This document shows, piece after piece, positions 34,267 to 48,294 of a DNA stretch of 64,000 nt; position 1 is the first letter of the stretch; every line of letters starts with the position of its first letter. The stretch covers positions 3,100,001-3,164,000 of the forward strand of contig JAJTUQ010000006.1 of the NCBI GenBank assembly GCA_021399445.1, in the 5' to 3' direction. The DNA comes from Xylogone sp. PMI_703. Its lineage: Eukaryota > Ascomycota > Leotiomycetes. Both the position numbers and the translations under genes were made by a program. The notes under the pieces are model-generated. The model searched no databases and was not told where the DNA came from. It was given only the letters and a program-made list of their open reading frames with translations.

Positions 34267-34647
34267 ATGGCGCAAATCCCAATCTATGCTAGATTCGTAA
34301 TATCTAGTGCCCCGGCCATACCAGCTCAACCTCCTCCTCCCGTTCGGTCTTCTTCATGCTTGCCATCCAATAAAACAAGCACGTATACGGCGAACGAAGA
34401 TCAAAGCAGATATGTGCGTGAGGGCGATGGTAGGAGTGGCTCGTATGGAGACGACATAAGACGAGGGAGCACAACTGGAGATCTTCGTGATGAACCATGC
34501 AATAACCTATCTGAAACGGTGCATAATACGAATATATACGCTCTAGCATCTATAAACGCAACGGGAGTTGAAGAAAAGCAATTGGACTGTAGAACAAAGG
34601 TGGAAACAAAAGATGAGAGTTGCTTCTCATCAAATCCCCAGGTGTAA
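34267..34647 (+). CDS. Hypothetical protein, possibly part of a decaying gene
   Basis: About 126 codons from MAQIPIYARFV; low complexity, hydrophilic, with Pro, Ser and Thr-rich parts. No family recognised. Downstream, short coding-like pieces follow in other frames: KAHEEMLAEIEELVKET at about 34670-34721 and NLVEQLDLLERESRDFESES near 34840-34900, both coiled-coil-like. I could not join them by splice sites in phase. This could be one disrupted gene spanning 34.2-34.95 kb, or chance frames. Confidence 0.25.
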   Translation: MAQIPIYARFVISSAPAIPAQPPPPVRSSSCLPSNKTSTYTANEDQSRYVREGDGRSGSYGDDIRRGSTTGDLRDEPCNNLSETVHNTNIYALASINATGVEEKQLDCRTKVETKDESCFSSNPQV

Positions 34648-35275
34648 TAGATCTTCAGAATTTAGTCAAAGCACATGAGGAGATGTTGGCCGAGATAGAG
34701 GAGTTGGTGAAGGAAACATGATTTATCTGCGTTTTCACTGAGGTATAAAATAGCCTAGAAGTTCGTTATATATATCGATATTCCGTTGAACAATCTATCA
34801 AACAGCAGATTGAAGTGAAATACGCAGCAATTTATCTTCAACCTGGTGGAGCAGCTTGATTTGCTTGAAAGAGAAAGCCGTGACTTTGAATCCGAAAGTG
34901 GCTCCAGGGAACCACTGCAAGTTACAGGCCAAAAGACGTCACGCTAGACTAAGTTAGATATGCCGTGTCCTTCTGGGCCACCGCGTTACGTGAAGGTGGA
35001 ATGTTCACAAAGCAACGTAACGGTTTTGTTAAATATCCACGGCTGGTGTCCTGACTGCTCAGTCGCTCATTTCAGGCCAAAGTTGAAATTGTTAGTGCTC
35101 ATGAGATTCTTCAGGAAAGAGGTATTGTTCCAGTGGTCCTCTTCGATAACAGATGTCAATTCTACATTAGTCTCATTATTCGCTTATAATCATATATATC
35201 AGTTCTAACTCATTATACAAATATGTATAAATAGCTGAACCTAGCATAGCCCTTCTTCACACCCATTCTGTTCTC
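34648..35275. other. Intergenic stretch with coiled-coil-like scraps
   Basis: Holds the short coiled-coil-like frames mentioned for the 34.3-kb ORF. The open frame 34960-35208 has no recognisable domain. The 3' flank of the carboxylase gene is at the right end. Confidence 0.35.
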
Positions 35276-38200
35276 CTATCCATCCTTTTTCGCAACAATG
35301 AGCCAAGCCCCCGGACTCACCACCGAACCAGGCTTACTAGCAATAGCCTCAACCGTCGCACCAACTGCCTCTTCCGAACAAAGCACATTGATCTCCATCT
35401 TCATCGCTTCCAAAATAGCCACAACCTGAGATTCTTTCAATACATCGCCAGGTTCTACCAAAACCTTCCATACATTCGCATTGATGGGGCTGTCAATCGT
35501 GACCGCGGGCTCGCTATTCATGATACTCTTCAGACGCTCGGCTTCGCGGGCCTCTTCCGCAGCTTGTTCAGCCTTCCATTCCGCGAAGAGTCTATTCTCA
35601 ATGGCGAGTTGCTCGGCTATGCCCTTCTTTTGACCTTCTCTGAAAGCAATGACTTCCGGGTCCGTCTTTGAAACTTCGAACTTGTCGTATATTTCTTGTA
35701 GACTGAATTCTCCCTTGCGGATGTCGAAGTGGTAGTTGCCAGTCTTGTAGTCGTGTACGAGCGAGTCATACTCCTCGATTGATACTTCGTGATAGTGCAG
35801 GATGTCAAATGGCTCGTAGAGCCAAGGACGAGTGGGGCTGAAGTTGGGCTTCAAGCCGTATGTGTCCCAGCATTCCATTGTCATGGCGAAGAGCATGTAC
35901 CCACCAGGAGCTTCAACTGGGTAAATGGCAAAGAGAGAGCCACCCATACCGATCGTACCTCCAGGTGTAGAGACTCTTGTGGGGTTGTACTTCTGTGCCG
36001 AAATGCCACTCATGGGGTTTAAAGGAAAGAGAATAGGCGTTCCGACAAGGAATCCCACAGCCACAACCAGGAATGGTGCATTAAGTAGTGTTTCAAAGAC
36101 TTCTCGTTGAGTTGAAAGACCGTTGTTCTTTCGAATATACTCGATGTTGTCAGGGAGGTATGCTGCAGTAGGACGGTTGGTTTCCATGTACCGTTTGGTA
36201 GACTCAGCAAGTGCTGGGTGATTGAAGCAGACTGGAAGGTGGATCTCGCGGCATAGCAATTTGATATCGGTGGTCACTTCTATTGATGTTTCAATGTCGT
36301 TGATGGTCTGAAGTAGCTGCTGTTGGGTGATAATTTTGGCGTCGAATTGGATTGTTACAGCTATGATACTAAAGTCAATGATGGTAGTAATAAAAGCAAT
36401 AGTAAAATTGTACTCACATCCAACATTAGAATTTGTGACTAGTTTCGGGATCTCGAGTGCGAGCAGTTTCTGTACCAGCAGCCGGACGCGGCTGGTCACG
36501 GTGATATCAACGGTCTGTTCGCCAATCTCAACAACTAGAAATGAATCTCCGCCCTAATTTGGTCAACATTTGCGTTCTATCTTGGTATGAACGGTCACCA
36601 TTGGCTTACCTGTCTATAGACCACCTTTGGTCGTTTTCCGCCATCCCCTGGCACAATCTTCAATACAGCGTTTGACTTTCCAGGCTCTAGACCAGATGGA
36701 GGAAGATGGAGATCCAACTTCGGCACCTTGTCTGCTTTTCCACTCACCAGATCTTGCACCTCAGCAATAAATGTTTCAATGCGATTTACCAGCTCCAGAG
36801 CAAGCTCAAAAGTAGTAGGTGTCAGTTTCAGTTTTCCACCGGGTTTAACTTGGCCCAGACGCCAGAGGTCCGCAGAAATGATTGTTGAGGAGCACAACAA
36901 GCCGCCCAGGTCCGGACTATCCATGGAGAATATGCAAGGGGAATCACCACCCCAATTAATTCCGCCAGGAGACGGATATCCATAATCGAAAACATTTGAA
37001 GGGTGAGATCCACCCCCTCCACCATCTTTACGGCTCCATTCGGGAACAGGGCCTACAAGTCGAATACCAGTGCGATTCGAGTTATGCCCGATTTCCCAAG
37101 GAGTGGAATATAACATCTCCAGATCTTTGGAAGTCATGAAATCTTCTGAATCATGCGGACCGTGCATGCAGTAGATTTCAGTGATATTGTAGCTCGGAAT
37201 GCAGGCATCTGGAAGCGTGTAGACCTCTTTTGTCTCTGCCACCCAGTTGTGCGTCTCAGGATCTAGCTCGATCCAATCACCCATTTGAAGTTGACGTCCC
37301 TGCGTTCCGCCATATACTAAACTTGGTGTCGCTGATTTTGATCCAAGGTACACGGGAATATCAGGGAATCCACCCTTAATTGCAAGGTAGGTTCTGCATC
37401 CGCCGTCGACGATCTTCCCGATTTTCAGCTTCTGGCCGGTCTGAATTGTGAGCCTTGACCACATTGGCTGCTCTTTACCGTCGATAGTAACAGGCATTGG
37501 CGCTCCGCAAACAGAGAAGACTGCGGGTGCAGTGAACAGGAGTTCTGGTCCTGATAAGGTCATTTCCAGAGTTTCCGTGCCTGGCTTGTTGCCTACAAGA
37601 ATATTTGCGATTCTTGATGAGACATTGTCCATTGGGCCGCCTTTGGGGATTCCATGTCCATTGGTGGCCCTGGCAGGATAATCTTGTACAGTTGTGAAGG
37701 ACCCCGGCGATAGGACATCGATTGCATATGGCTGGTATTTAAACTTAGTATCCAAGAAGTTGGTTAAAGTATCCCCTTCACGGAACGGTTTCGAAGCCGC
37801 AACATCTGCTAAAAACTGAATGTTGGTTGGGGGACCCTGTAGCGTTGCCTCTTTCAAGACTGCTATCAGCTTTGCAACAGCACTAGATCTGTCATCCGCA
37901 TGCACCATGACCTTTGCGATCAATGGGTCGTAGTACGGAGCAATTCTCTGTCCTGCATCTACCCAGGTATCAACTCGGATTCCTTCTCCTTGCGGCCAGC
38001 TTACCGCCTGTAGCAGTCCTGGACTTGGTGCATAATTTCGGAATGGAACTTCTGCATAGACTCGGACTTCAATGGCAGCGCCTGAGAGCACTGCATCCTT
38101 TTGCATTTGATTTAACTGAGAGGAAGGTAACCCGGTCTCTCCTCCTTTCTCATGATCGGCTTGCTGCAACATGAGGTCTACCAGATCTACATTGTAACAA

Positions 38201-39297
38201 AGTTCTGTAACTCCATGCTCAACTTGAAGTCTAGTGTTCATCTCGAGAAAGAAGAAGTCCCCTGTGTTGTCATCAACTAGAAATTCTACAGTTCCGGCTG
38301 ACTTATATTTTAGTTGTAAGGCGTAGGCAACTGCACACCCAGTGATCTTCTCCCGCATGCCAGGACGTCTGTCTACAAAAGGACTTGGGCACTCTTCTAT
38401 GACCTAGTATATTTAGCTCAGCTAGTGAATTTGGAAATTAATGAAGAAATAATTACCTTTTGATGCCGTCTCTGGATACTACATTCTCTTTCCCCGAAAT
38501 GTATCACATCGACTCCATTACCAAAGACTTGGACTTCCACGTGTCGACTCTGGGGATAATATTTCTCCAAGAACACTCCACCGTTATTAAACAAAGTTTC
38601 TCCTCTACTTTTGACTTTGTTAAATGCAGTTGAAATCTCCTCCTCGTTATTGCAGACCTGCAATCCCATGCCACCACCTCCACCAGTTGCTTTCAGCATA
38701 ATCTAGTTACAGTGAGTGATATCCCTCGGAGTCACAACCAGAGGATCTCAACATACCGGAAATCCCAACCTCTCAGCAGCTACAACAGCATCCTCTTCAG
38801 AGCTAAGAAGATCCGTTCCAGGGACCACAGGCACATTTGCAACTATCGCCAATTCTCTCGCACGATGCTTCTGGCCCATCTCAGTCATGCACTCCGGACT
38901 TGGGCCAACAAATATTATGCCGGCATCCAGAATCCTCTGAGCAAAATCCGAGTTCTCACTGAGGAAGCCATAGCCGGGAATGACGGCATCAACATTTAGG
39001 CGTTTACATATCGATAAGATAGCCTCGCTGAAGAGCAGTTAATAACAATATCATACCGGAAAAGGATCGAATTTAACAACGCTCATGGACATACGTATCT
39101 AAATATCCATCGGCCTTATCTTTAGGAAGAAGAATATTCTCATCAGCCAAACTAGCATGTAAAGATGTTGAGTCTGACGCAGTGTAGATCGAGACACTCT
39201 TGATCCTAGCCTTCTGGATCGCGCGGATGAGCCTGGCTGCGATCTCACCACGATTAGCAACGAGGACCTTTTTGATATGCAAAAAGGTATGAGCCAT
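35276..39297 (-). CDS. Biotin-dependent urea-carboxylase-like protein (biotin carboxylase + KipA/KipI carboxyltransferase + biotin carrier)
   Basis: Six exons on the minus strand: 39095-39297, 38757-39027, 38457-38702, 36610-38403, 36418-36553, 35276-36360; total 1244 aa. The N-terminal biotin carboxylase has VLVANRGEIAARLIRA, the ATP-grasp loop GGGGGMGLQ, ERECSIQRRHQKVIEECPSP and EMNTRLQVEHGVTE. Next comes a KipA/PxpC-type domain (TVQDYPARATNGHGIPKGGP) and a KipI/PxpB-type domain (GTPILFPLNPMSG, VEAPGGYMLF). The end is a biotinyl domain with EAMKMEIN; the biotinylated Lys is residue 1204. Length and order match fungal/bacterial urea carboxylase (EC 6.3.4.6), but there is no N-terminal allophanate hydrolase as in Dur1,2. 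The neighbouring YcsF gene argues for a 5-oxoproline-type or related amide substrate. The fifth intron (57 nt) is also open in frame, so its removal is less certain. Confidence 0.9.
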
Positions 39298-39702
39298 GTT
39301 GTTTCTTCACAATACAATGCAATAGCAGGGCAAGTGACGAAGCTGAAAATGACATATGTAATGCTTGCTTAGGTTGGTTGCCAAATGTGCATTACCTTTA
39401 CCCCCACCTATCTGCACCCGGTAAGTGATATGATGGGCGGTTTACAGGGAATAAGGAACCAGCGGGCAATTGCATATCGAAAGCAATGATAAGAGGCCGA
39501 GGTACGCTTTTGTTCTGCCCCTCTGTGAGACTGGGCGACACTTGGCGTAGCTCTTCATGCGTTGGTTTTAGTCATGTCCATCAGTGGGACCAGTCACAGC
39601 TGATCAAGAGCAAGAAGTAATTAGATAATTGAATAGTATACAAGAAACGGACAATTACTGAATCTTTGCAATTACTATAGCTAAATAAAATTTCTTCATT
39701 AT
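39298..39702. other. Spacer between the YcsF and carboxylase genes
   Basis: 405 bp; 3' flank of the upstream gene and promoter of the carboxylase. The close same-strand arrangement suggests shared regulation. No further feature seen. Confidence 0.5.
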
Positions 39703-40544
39703 CTACGGCTTCCCGGGGAATAGCTTCTCATTTGCCTCATCCACCGCCCTCCTCGCCACCACTGCGTTCTCCAAAGCAGTCGGCATATCAGAGTGCAAGC
39801 AGATACTAAACGGCTGACCAGCAAACCCAACTTTCAAAACCCCACCCTCATTATGGTCCCTCTCATCCGTAAATGCGCACTTGGTAATTCTATCTTGAAT
39901 CATCGCCGGCGTCGCAGGCTTGCTCTTCGCCACAGGTACTAGAGCTCCCGCAGCATTGTAATCAATATCAACATACAGCTCCTCCTGGAAAGGCAACCCG
40001 TACTTTGCGCACATTTCCTTCTGCATATCGTTCTTACACGCATATACTGGCACTTTATACAAAGCACAGGCGCGCAATACAGCTTCCATGATGACTGGGT
40101 CACGCTGCATGTAGAAGAAGAGTTCGCCGTGCGGCTTGATGTGGTTGAGGGGCACTCCTTCAGCGTCCAGGAATGCCTTCAGCGCGCCCACCTGGTAAAG
40201 AATTGAGGCGTACATGTCTTCTGGATCGACCTCGATCTTGCGACGCCCGAAACCGAATAGATCTTGGAGACCTGGGTGCGCGCCCATCTTCACGCCGTGC
40301 TGTTTCGCCAGACGGACGGTCTTGAGCATTAGAGTTGGGTCGCCGGCGTGGAATCCACAGGCGATGTTGGCGACGTCGATGTATTTCATGAGTTCCTCAT
40401 CCGGGCCCTGTGAGAACTTGTCAGCGGGCATATTGGAATAAATTGTAGTGTTTCTGCTAGAACGAGTACACATACCATCTTCCACCTCCCAAACCCCTCG
40501 CCCATATCGCAATTGATCTCGATCTTCTGTACGAGGCCCGTCAT
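39703..40544 (-). CDS. LamB/YcsF family protein (PxpA-type 5-oxoprolinase subunit)
   Basis: Two exons on the minus strand, 40476-40544 and 39703-40407, giving 257 aa, the family's usual length. The start MTGLVQKIEINCDMGEGFGR carries the N-D-x-G-E-x-F/G motif. Then come ANIACGFHAGDP, VKMGAHPGLQDLFGFGRR, IKPHGELF and FSICLHSDMPTA, all family blocks with the metal-binding and catalytic Asp/His residues. In bacteria PxpA works with PxpB and PxpC to hydrolyse 5-oxo-L-proline with ATP. Here PxpB/C-type domains occur fused in the next gene (35276-39297), 405 bp downstream on the same strand. I infer that the two act together. The gene itself looks intact; the intron has clean GTATGT...CAG ends. Confidence 0.92.
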
Positions 40545-41016
40545 GTTTTCTTTCCTCTATGTGTGTATCCGTGCAGTTTAGACTATACACAAATACTACT
40601 ATAGGCGCAACGGAATATAATCTACTGATCGTTTGTGTCCTTCTGGAAGATCCTTATGCCGTTCACTAACTAACTGATTGACTGGCACGACTGGATACCA
40701 GATACGTAATAATTGATAACTGATTCCCCATCCCACTTATGCCATGTTATTCCCGGCTCTCTCTCCTATCTCACAGGTTCGCATATCCGATCTTTCCTAC
40801 TGGAGGGGATTTAGACGCACCTCCCCCATAACTCCCACAGCCGCACACGGCCAAGTAAGAATTCTACAGCTGGTCCTTTGTCACGTCTCTTAGCAACGTC
40901 CAACATGGCAATTTGTTTTGGTGTAACGTAATTCCCTGTCCACCCATATGCCTCCCCATTAAACTTCGCACTCAACACTAAATATTCAACCACAAACAAC
41001 ACATATTTAAATATAC
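40545..41016. other. Promoter region of the YcsF gene and flank
   Basis: No coding signal with a recognisable domain. A 63-codon minus frame (40811-41002) has no family match that I can see. Confidence 0.4.
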
Positions 41017-41310
41017 CTAATTGCTAGCTATACTAGGACACTTGTTCCTTCTATGACCAATCACTCCACATTCTGAGCACTTTGGTAGGCGGCGCGTAGA
41101 AGCCTGTAAAGCCTTTAGGGGTAAGGGTAGATTTGCTGGATCTACCACTTCTTGGACCTCTGTACCATCCGAAACACTTGTAGAAGCTTTTTGAACTGTT
41201 GAATTGCTTCCGCGAATTACCTGTTTTCTAGACTTTTAAAGCTTTTTTTAAAAGTGACTTATTTACTGCTTTTAATTGCTTTACCTCCTTGGTTAGAAAT
41301 ATTATGTTAT
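41017..41310 (-). mobile_element. Remnant of a pogo/Fot-type transposase C-terminus
   Basis: Minus-strand reading ends with a zinc-knuckle-like CSECGVIGHRRNKCP followed by SIASN and a stop, preceded by LKALQASTRRLPK. Further upstream, in another frame, is a Lys/Leu-rich EVKQLKAVNKSLLKKALK. This coiled segment plus a short Cys/His cluster is the usual end of fungal DDE_1 (pogo/Fot1-like) transposases. The catalytic domain, termini and start are absent and the frame is broken. Confidence 0.55.
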
Positions 41311-41699
41311 GCATAACCATTTTACCTCTTTAACTTATTGATTAAATGCAGCTTTAGTAGGTGTAGAAGGGCTCTTATATTATTTAAGCATTCTGTTAAT
41401 ACTTTTACGTTGTTTTTGCAACTGAATTACATTATAGGGGTTAAACGCCCACCATTATAGTTTTTGTGGGCCATACTTATACTTATGTCACTTAATACTT
41501 GTCCTCAGTTATATGCTTCGATAACTCCGGACTTAGATTTGTTCCCACATGTACACCAGTATCGCCCATTCGCCGCTAATGGGCGAGTACTGCGAGGAAA
41601 TTTACACTGTGACACGCACGTGAAAGCAGCGCTTAAGCGAAAAGCCTACTACATAGTTTCTAAGGCTCAGATTCTCTCCCAGGTTTATACGCTACAATC

Positions 41700-44016
41700 A
41701 TGTCGTCCGCCATTTCGTCCGATACTGGCAATTCTCAACAAAACTCAATGCGGAAAGGTACCCGCAGCTGTGCAGAATGTCAGACAGCCCAGTAGATTCT
41801 TGTCTGAACGAAGCTCATGCTTTTCTTAGGTCGAAGACGGAAAATACGATGTATATTTGGTGCGGATCACCATACAGTTTGTAAAAACTGCCAAGCTAGA
41901 GGCTTGTTGTGTATGGAGCAGAGGCGAAGCCCTATGCCCATGATCAAGGTTGAGTCCTATTTAGCTCTTCAGGAGCGGGTTACAAGACTCGAGAAACTTA
42001 TCGAATCTTCCGGTCTGAGTGGTCAATCCGACTACCATCTTAACGGGCTCGGAGCATCGAAGAGTCGGCGAGATTATCCATTAGAGCACCAAACCCCGGC
42101 GTCTAAAGAATCAGGACTGGATGCTCAACCTCTTTCTGCATCTCCAAAATCAAATTCTCTTGATAGTATTAGTCCTACCAATTCTCTATTTGATAATGCT
42201 ATTGTGCGTTGTGATGAAGATATTGAACAAGCTAAGTAGAGCACTAACACAGTCAGTGGCAACGATCCGATCTAGGTGCTATTCCAGGCAATAAATTCAG
42301 CAATAATGCCAATTTTACCAATGATGTTAATCAAAGAGTTGTTACTAAACACTCACGAAGTCGGGTAGCCCTTTTAACCGGTCTTCCTACACTAGAATTA
42401 CTGTCAGACTCGCTTAATGTCACTTCATCATGGTGGCAGACATGGTACGTTGTGAGTCTGAGAATTTCTGATTCCAGTACAATCGCAACTGCTACATGGG
42501 ACTCTGACCAGCTTATAGGAGGCCACTCGGCGCTTATACCACTCCTAAACAAGCCGAAACTCTTGAAAGCTTCGTGATAAGGAATCTTTCTTCCGGTTGT
42601 CCACAATTGATTGGTCTCGCAATACTATGCATCGCAGTATCTGTTCAGCAACTAGACGCGGAGACACATTATCATTTGATACGCCAACTTCACAGCCCTC
42701 CAGGCGAATTATTTCATGAATATTATGACCGGGTCGACCGTATTATTATCAATGATAGCGAATACGCTAGTTCTCTAGAAGGCATAGAGGCCATTATGAT
42801 GTCCTCCAAAATGATGATGAATCTTGGTGCCATTAAAAGATCATGGATTCTTTGCCGCAGGGGAATATCTTATGGTCAACTGCTCGGCATGCACAGACAA
42901 CAACGTATTTCTGCTCTCGAATCAGATGCAGAAATCGAGAGGCGCCAAAAAGCATGGATATGGATATGTTATCAAGATGTGTACCTGAGCTTGCTACTTG
43001 ACTTGCCTTGTGGGTCCTATCACAAACTCCCTCTTATGGATGCCTGTGAACTTGGCTCGACATTTTCCTTTCAGCTTAACTTATTAAGGCTCTCAATCAG
43101 AGTTATAGACCGATGCCAAATGGGACTTAATTTGTCTACTCAAACCACCAATGACATCCAGGGCGCTTTGGATTTAGTGGGTCAACAAATGCCATCCGAT
43201 TTTTGGGACGTTCGTCATGCCTTGGCTGACGGCTCAATCTCTCATGAAGAATATTTTGATAGTCTCTCCGCACAATTCTGGTATCATCAAATCAGGGTAT
43301 CCGTACAAATGCCCCTCATGATCCAGTCACTTCGAGATCGGCAACTCGACAGTCACCGCGTAGCATGCTTGGAAGCATCACGGGATCTTTTGAAGCTGTA
43401 TCGCCTTATGCGGTGTGATAGCGGTTCAGCGTTCAAAATGGTCAACGTAATCGATTACCAGGCCTTTATTTGCGCCGCACTATTAATTCTAGGAATATTG
43501 GGCTATGGCACTTTTCAGATGCCAACTCAGGTGGAAAATCGGGATGAGGACCGGCACCTAGTGCAGTTGACTATGGAAACATTTCGTCAAAGTGCAAAAA
43601 TGTCAAGCAGTACTACTGCACGGCAGGCTCTTCAAGGATTAGAGACTCTAGAACTTCTTACAAGCAAAGAGGGCTGCAGTCATACAGCACAGATACACGG
43701 TGGACAAAAACCTTACGTGAAAGTTGTTGTTCCATACACTGGAACCATCACGATCTCTCCTGGAAACTTCTTTAGAGACTGTGAATCTACATCACCAACA
43801 ACTGGGACAAGCCCGCAGCACGCCTTTACATTTTCAGATTATGAGGAAACTCAGCAATTAAATGAATCAAGAGTACCAGGATCTACTCAAAGCCAACAAC
43901 TTGATAGCGATGGGGTATTGGAGTTTCCATTAATTGATCTAGACTGGAATAGTGTGATGAATATGAATTTGGATGAGAATTGGGCATGGCTTTCGGATTT
44001 GAACACAACTATGTAA
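41700..44016 (+). CDS. Zn2Cys6 fungal-specific transcription factor
   Basis: Nuclear DNA-binding regulator. Four exons: 41700-41778, 41830-42203, 42257-42444, 42519-44016, giving 712 aa. The binuclear zinc cluster is split by the first intron: CAEC in exon 1 to CRRRKIRC, then CKNC and a final C in exon 2. It is followed by a heptad-like linker (YLALQERVTRLEKLIE), the usual dimerisation coil. The middle homology region begins at WWQTWRPLGAYTTPKQAETL and continues FVIRNLSSGCPQLIGLAILC; the exon 3/4 junction is fixed by this WWQTWR motif (donor GTACGT). The second intron is the least certain. The C-terminus is acidic, with several Asp/Asn and aromatic residues, consistent with an activation domain. 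It lies 470 bp upstream of an MFS pump on the same strand, so it may regulate that gene. Confidence 0.85.
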
Positions 44017-44489
44017 TTGAGTGGTCGTAGAGTTGCTAATAATTTTTAATCGCCTGATAACATTTGCACATGTTCTACTTCTAAATTTTATCGAAGATAG
44101 GTTACAGGTCTCTACAACGATACAGAATGTGGCTAACAATGGTTCAAATTCGTCATCATTATTTGCACGGCATTTGGGGCCTTTCTAGGCTCTCTGACAA
44201 ATGGACGTGAGGCTCCGGATGAAATCGCGGATCAACGACGGATGAGAACGCGCACGAGAACCATGTACCAATACTTCTGTCGTCTTCATCCGTGTTCTTG
44301 TCCGCTTTGATTAATGACTAATCGAGATAAAAATAGGCCTAAGATATAATTGAGTATAAGTCGTTCAATATTATTAATATATCGACCCCTGAATTTAGGA
44401 TCCCCTTTTCGGTATATATATCTTTTATGTAGCTAATGTGTACCTTAATCCATACTATATCGAACTAAATCCTACAACTAAGACGGACT
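44017..44489. other. Intergenic stretch between regulator and MFS pump
   Basis: 473 bp. Holds the regulator's 3' flank and the pump's promoter, including a TATA-like run (TATATATA) near 44413-44420. A near-repeat of GATGA/GACG-rich words around 44215-44300 is not obviously a known site. Confidence 0.4.
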
Positions 44490-46691
<2,202 letters not shown>

Positions 46692-47697
46692 AACACGGCT
46701 TTGATAACATAAAACTCTTCTTGCCACATGCTTTACGGGTAATCTGGTCATTCGAATTGATTGGTTTGATGTTATTCTTTATTCATTATTGGCTTTCTCT
46801 AATGTTATTAAATTCTCCGATGTCTTTCTTTATCATTTTAAGGATTGTTGATCCATTTGTGTACAGTATTAACATTATGGTCCTTCTCCATTCCAAGTCT
46901 TATTATTCGTCACTCTTATACAGATTCTAGTTATAAACGGATGTTAAAGTGCTCATTATTAAGAATGATCAAAAGGCGTCTTGGCTTACCTCTTTTAACA
47001 TCATTCACATCTTTAGATTAAAATATACTAGAGAATTGATTTCTGGAAGACATAAAAGCAAACAATAACTTAAATATAAAAAGAGTTAATATAATCAATG
47101 TTAACCAGTTTATTCTGGTATATCCTGTTTCTTGCTTGGCAGGACATTCCTAGGTAACCTTCTGATATCCATTTATTATACCTACTTTTGCGTAGCCGTA
47201 CCCTCTTTCTTCTTCGTAACAGCTTAAAATTCTTAAATATAAAGCATATACTCGACTTATGCCTTGTAGCATTACATTCTTCAGCGCGCCACCACATCTA
47301 TGTCATACAGCAAATATTAAATGCTTTCCTCTTGGTTACAGCATGTGACAACCCGGCAGCGGATCTACAAAACATACAGGATATGAACCCAATATTTATA
47401 TCATAAACCCTACGCAAGATACATGATCAGACTAATACCAAAGAGAGTGTCCGATAATGCTGTCGCGAATTTCGCAGGTTCCGAAGGCTGACAAATTTTG
47501 CCTTTATATAAACACCTCGGCACCGGTGCTTTTACGTCAAGATTTTTGCCTTGGCTCGACAGTGTAAAGCCGAATAGTAAAGTCAGGGGGGTCTATTATC
47601 TAGGCGAGAGAAGTATATGAGAAGGGTATACTCCGTACTATCTTAGCTTACCACATTCTCTTTGGGTAGAAACATTGTTTTGATTCAAAACTTAGCC
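46692..47697. other. Intergenic stretch, 46.7-47.7 kb
   Basis: AT-rich, with several short open frames that have no domain. No transposon ends or repeats seen. Confidence 0.45.
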
Positions 47698-48294
47698 ATG
47701 GTATCCCTTGCTTCCATCCTCGTTCAACGTGCTTTCTTACGAGCGCTTTATACCGGTAACATGGTAGAGGTCCCTCCGTCTCCTATCTCTGTCACTACTG
47801 ACATTTGAATTTAGCTTTGGCATACAAGGTAACCTAGCTCTTTTCAACACACGTTTAGAAGCTTAATTGACCCTCCTGCCAGCGCATTTTTCCACTTCAC
47901 TTTCCGGCCTAAATACATCATGCGGAAACTTAGCCATCGTCGCAGCTCGACGACTCCTTTCATCGCCTCCACACCCGAAGGCGACAGATGGCACCATGAC
48001 ATTTTGGCTTATCTAGGAGGGATGAATACTGGATATATAGTTCTAGCCGCATTTCGGCTCTACGCTCTCTCCAAACTTCCAACAGGAAGTAACAGTGGAG
48101 AGGAAAACATGGACGTGATAGCTTTAACCGTTCTAGCAATTGCGAATGCGAGTCAGGCTGTCTTAAATTTCGGACTCGGCCTGAATACCAGAAGGTGGAT
48201 TATGGGTACTGGCTTTGATAGGATTACGGTTTTGGATCCAACATTTGCGGTTCTAGATTCCGCTGTTGTCGTTACGAGGCTGTTAGGATTTTAA
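47698..48294 (+). CDS. Small integral membrane protein of unknown function
   Basis: The sure part is 47859-48294. It has RPKYIMRKLSHRR, then ILAYLGGMNTGYIVLAAFRL, VIALTVLAIANASQAVLNFG and FAVLDSAVVVTRLLGF, which give three hydrophobic segments. Two upstream exons (47698-47763, MVSLASILVQRAFLRALY, and 47815-47828) join in phase to give 171 aa. However, the second intron would be only 30 nt, below the usual fungal minimum, so the start may be the ATG at 47920 (124 aa). The pattern resembles a common group of uncharacterised fungal four-helix membrane proteins. No function assigned. Confidence 0.6.

Noticed and set aside
34960..35208. Possible thioredoxin-like or Cys-containing small protein (GWCPDCS)
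   Set aside because: The motif stands alone, the frame has no fold-like pattern and no homologous context; likely chance.
35276..39297. Urea amidolyase (Dur1,2)
   Set aside because: No allophanate hydrolase (amidase) domain before or after; the N-terminus is already the biotin carboxylase.
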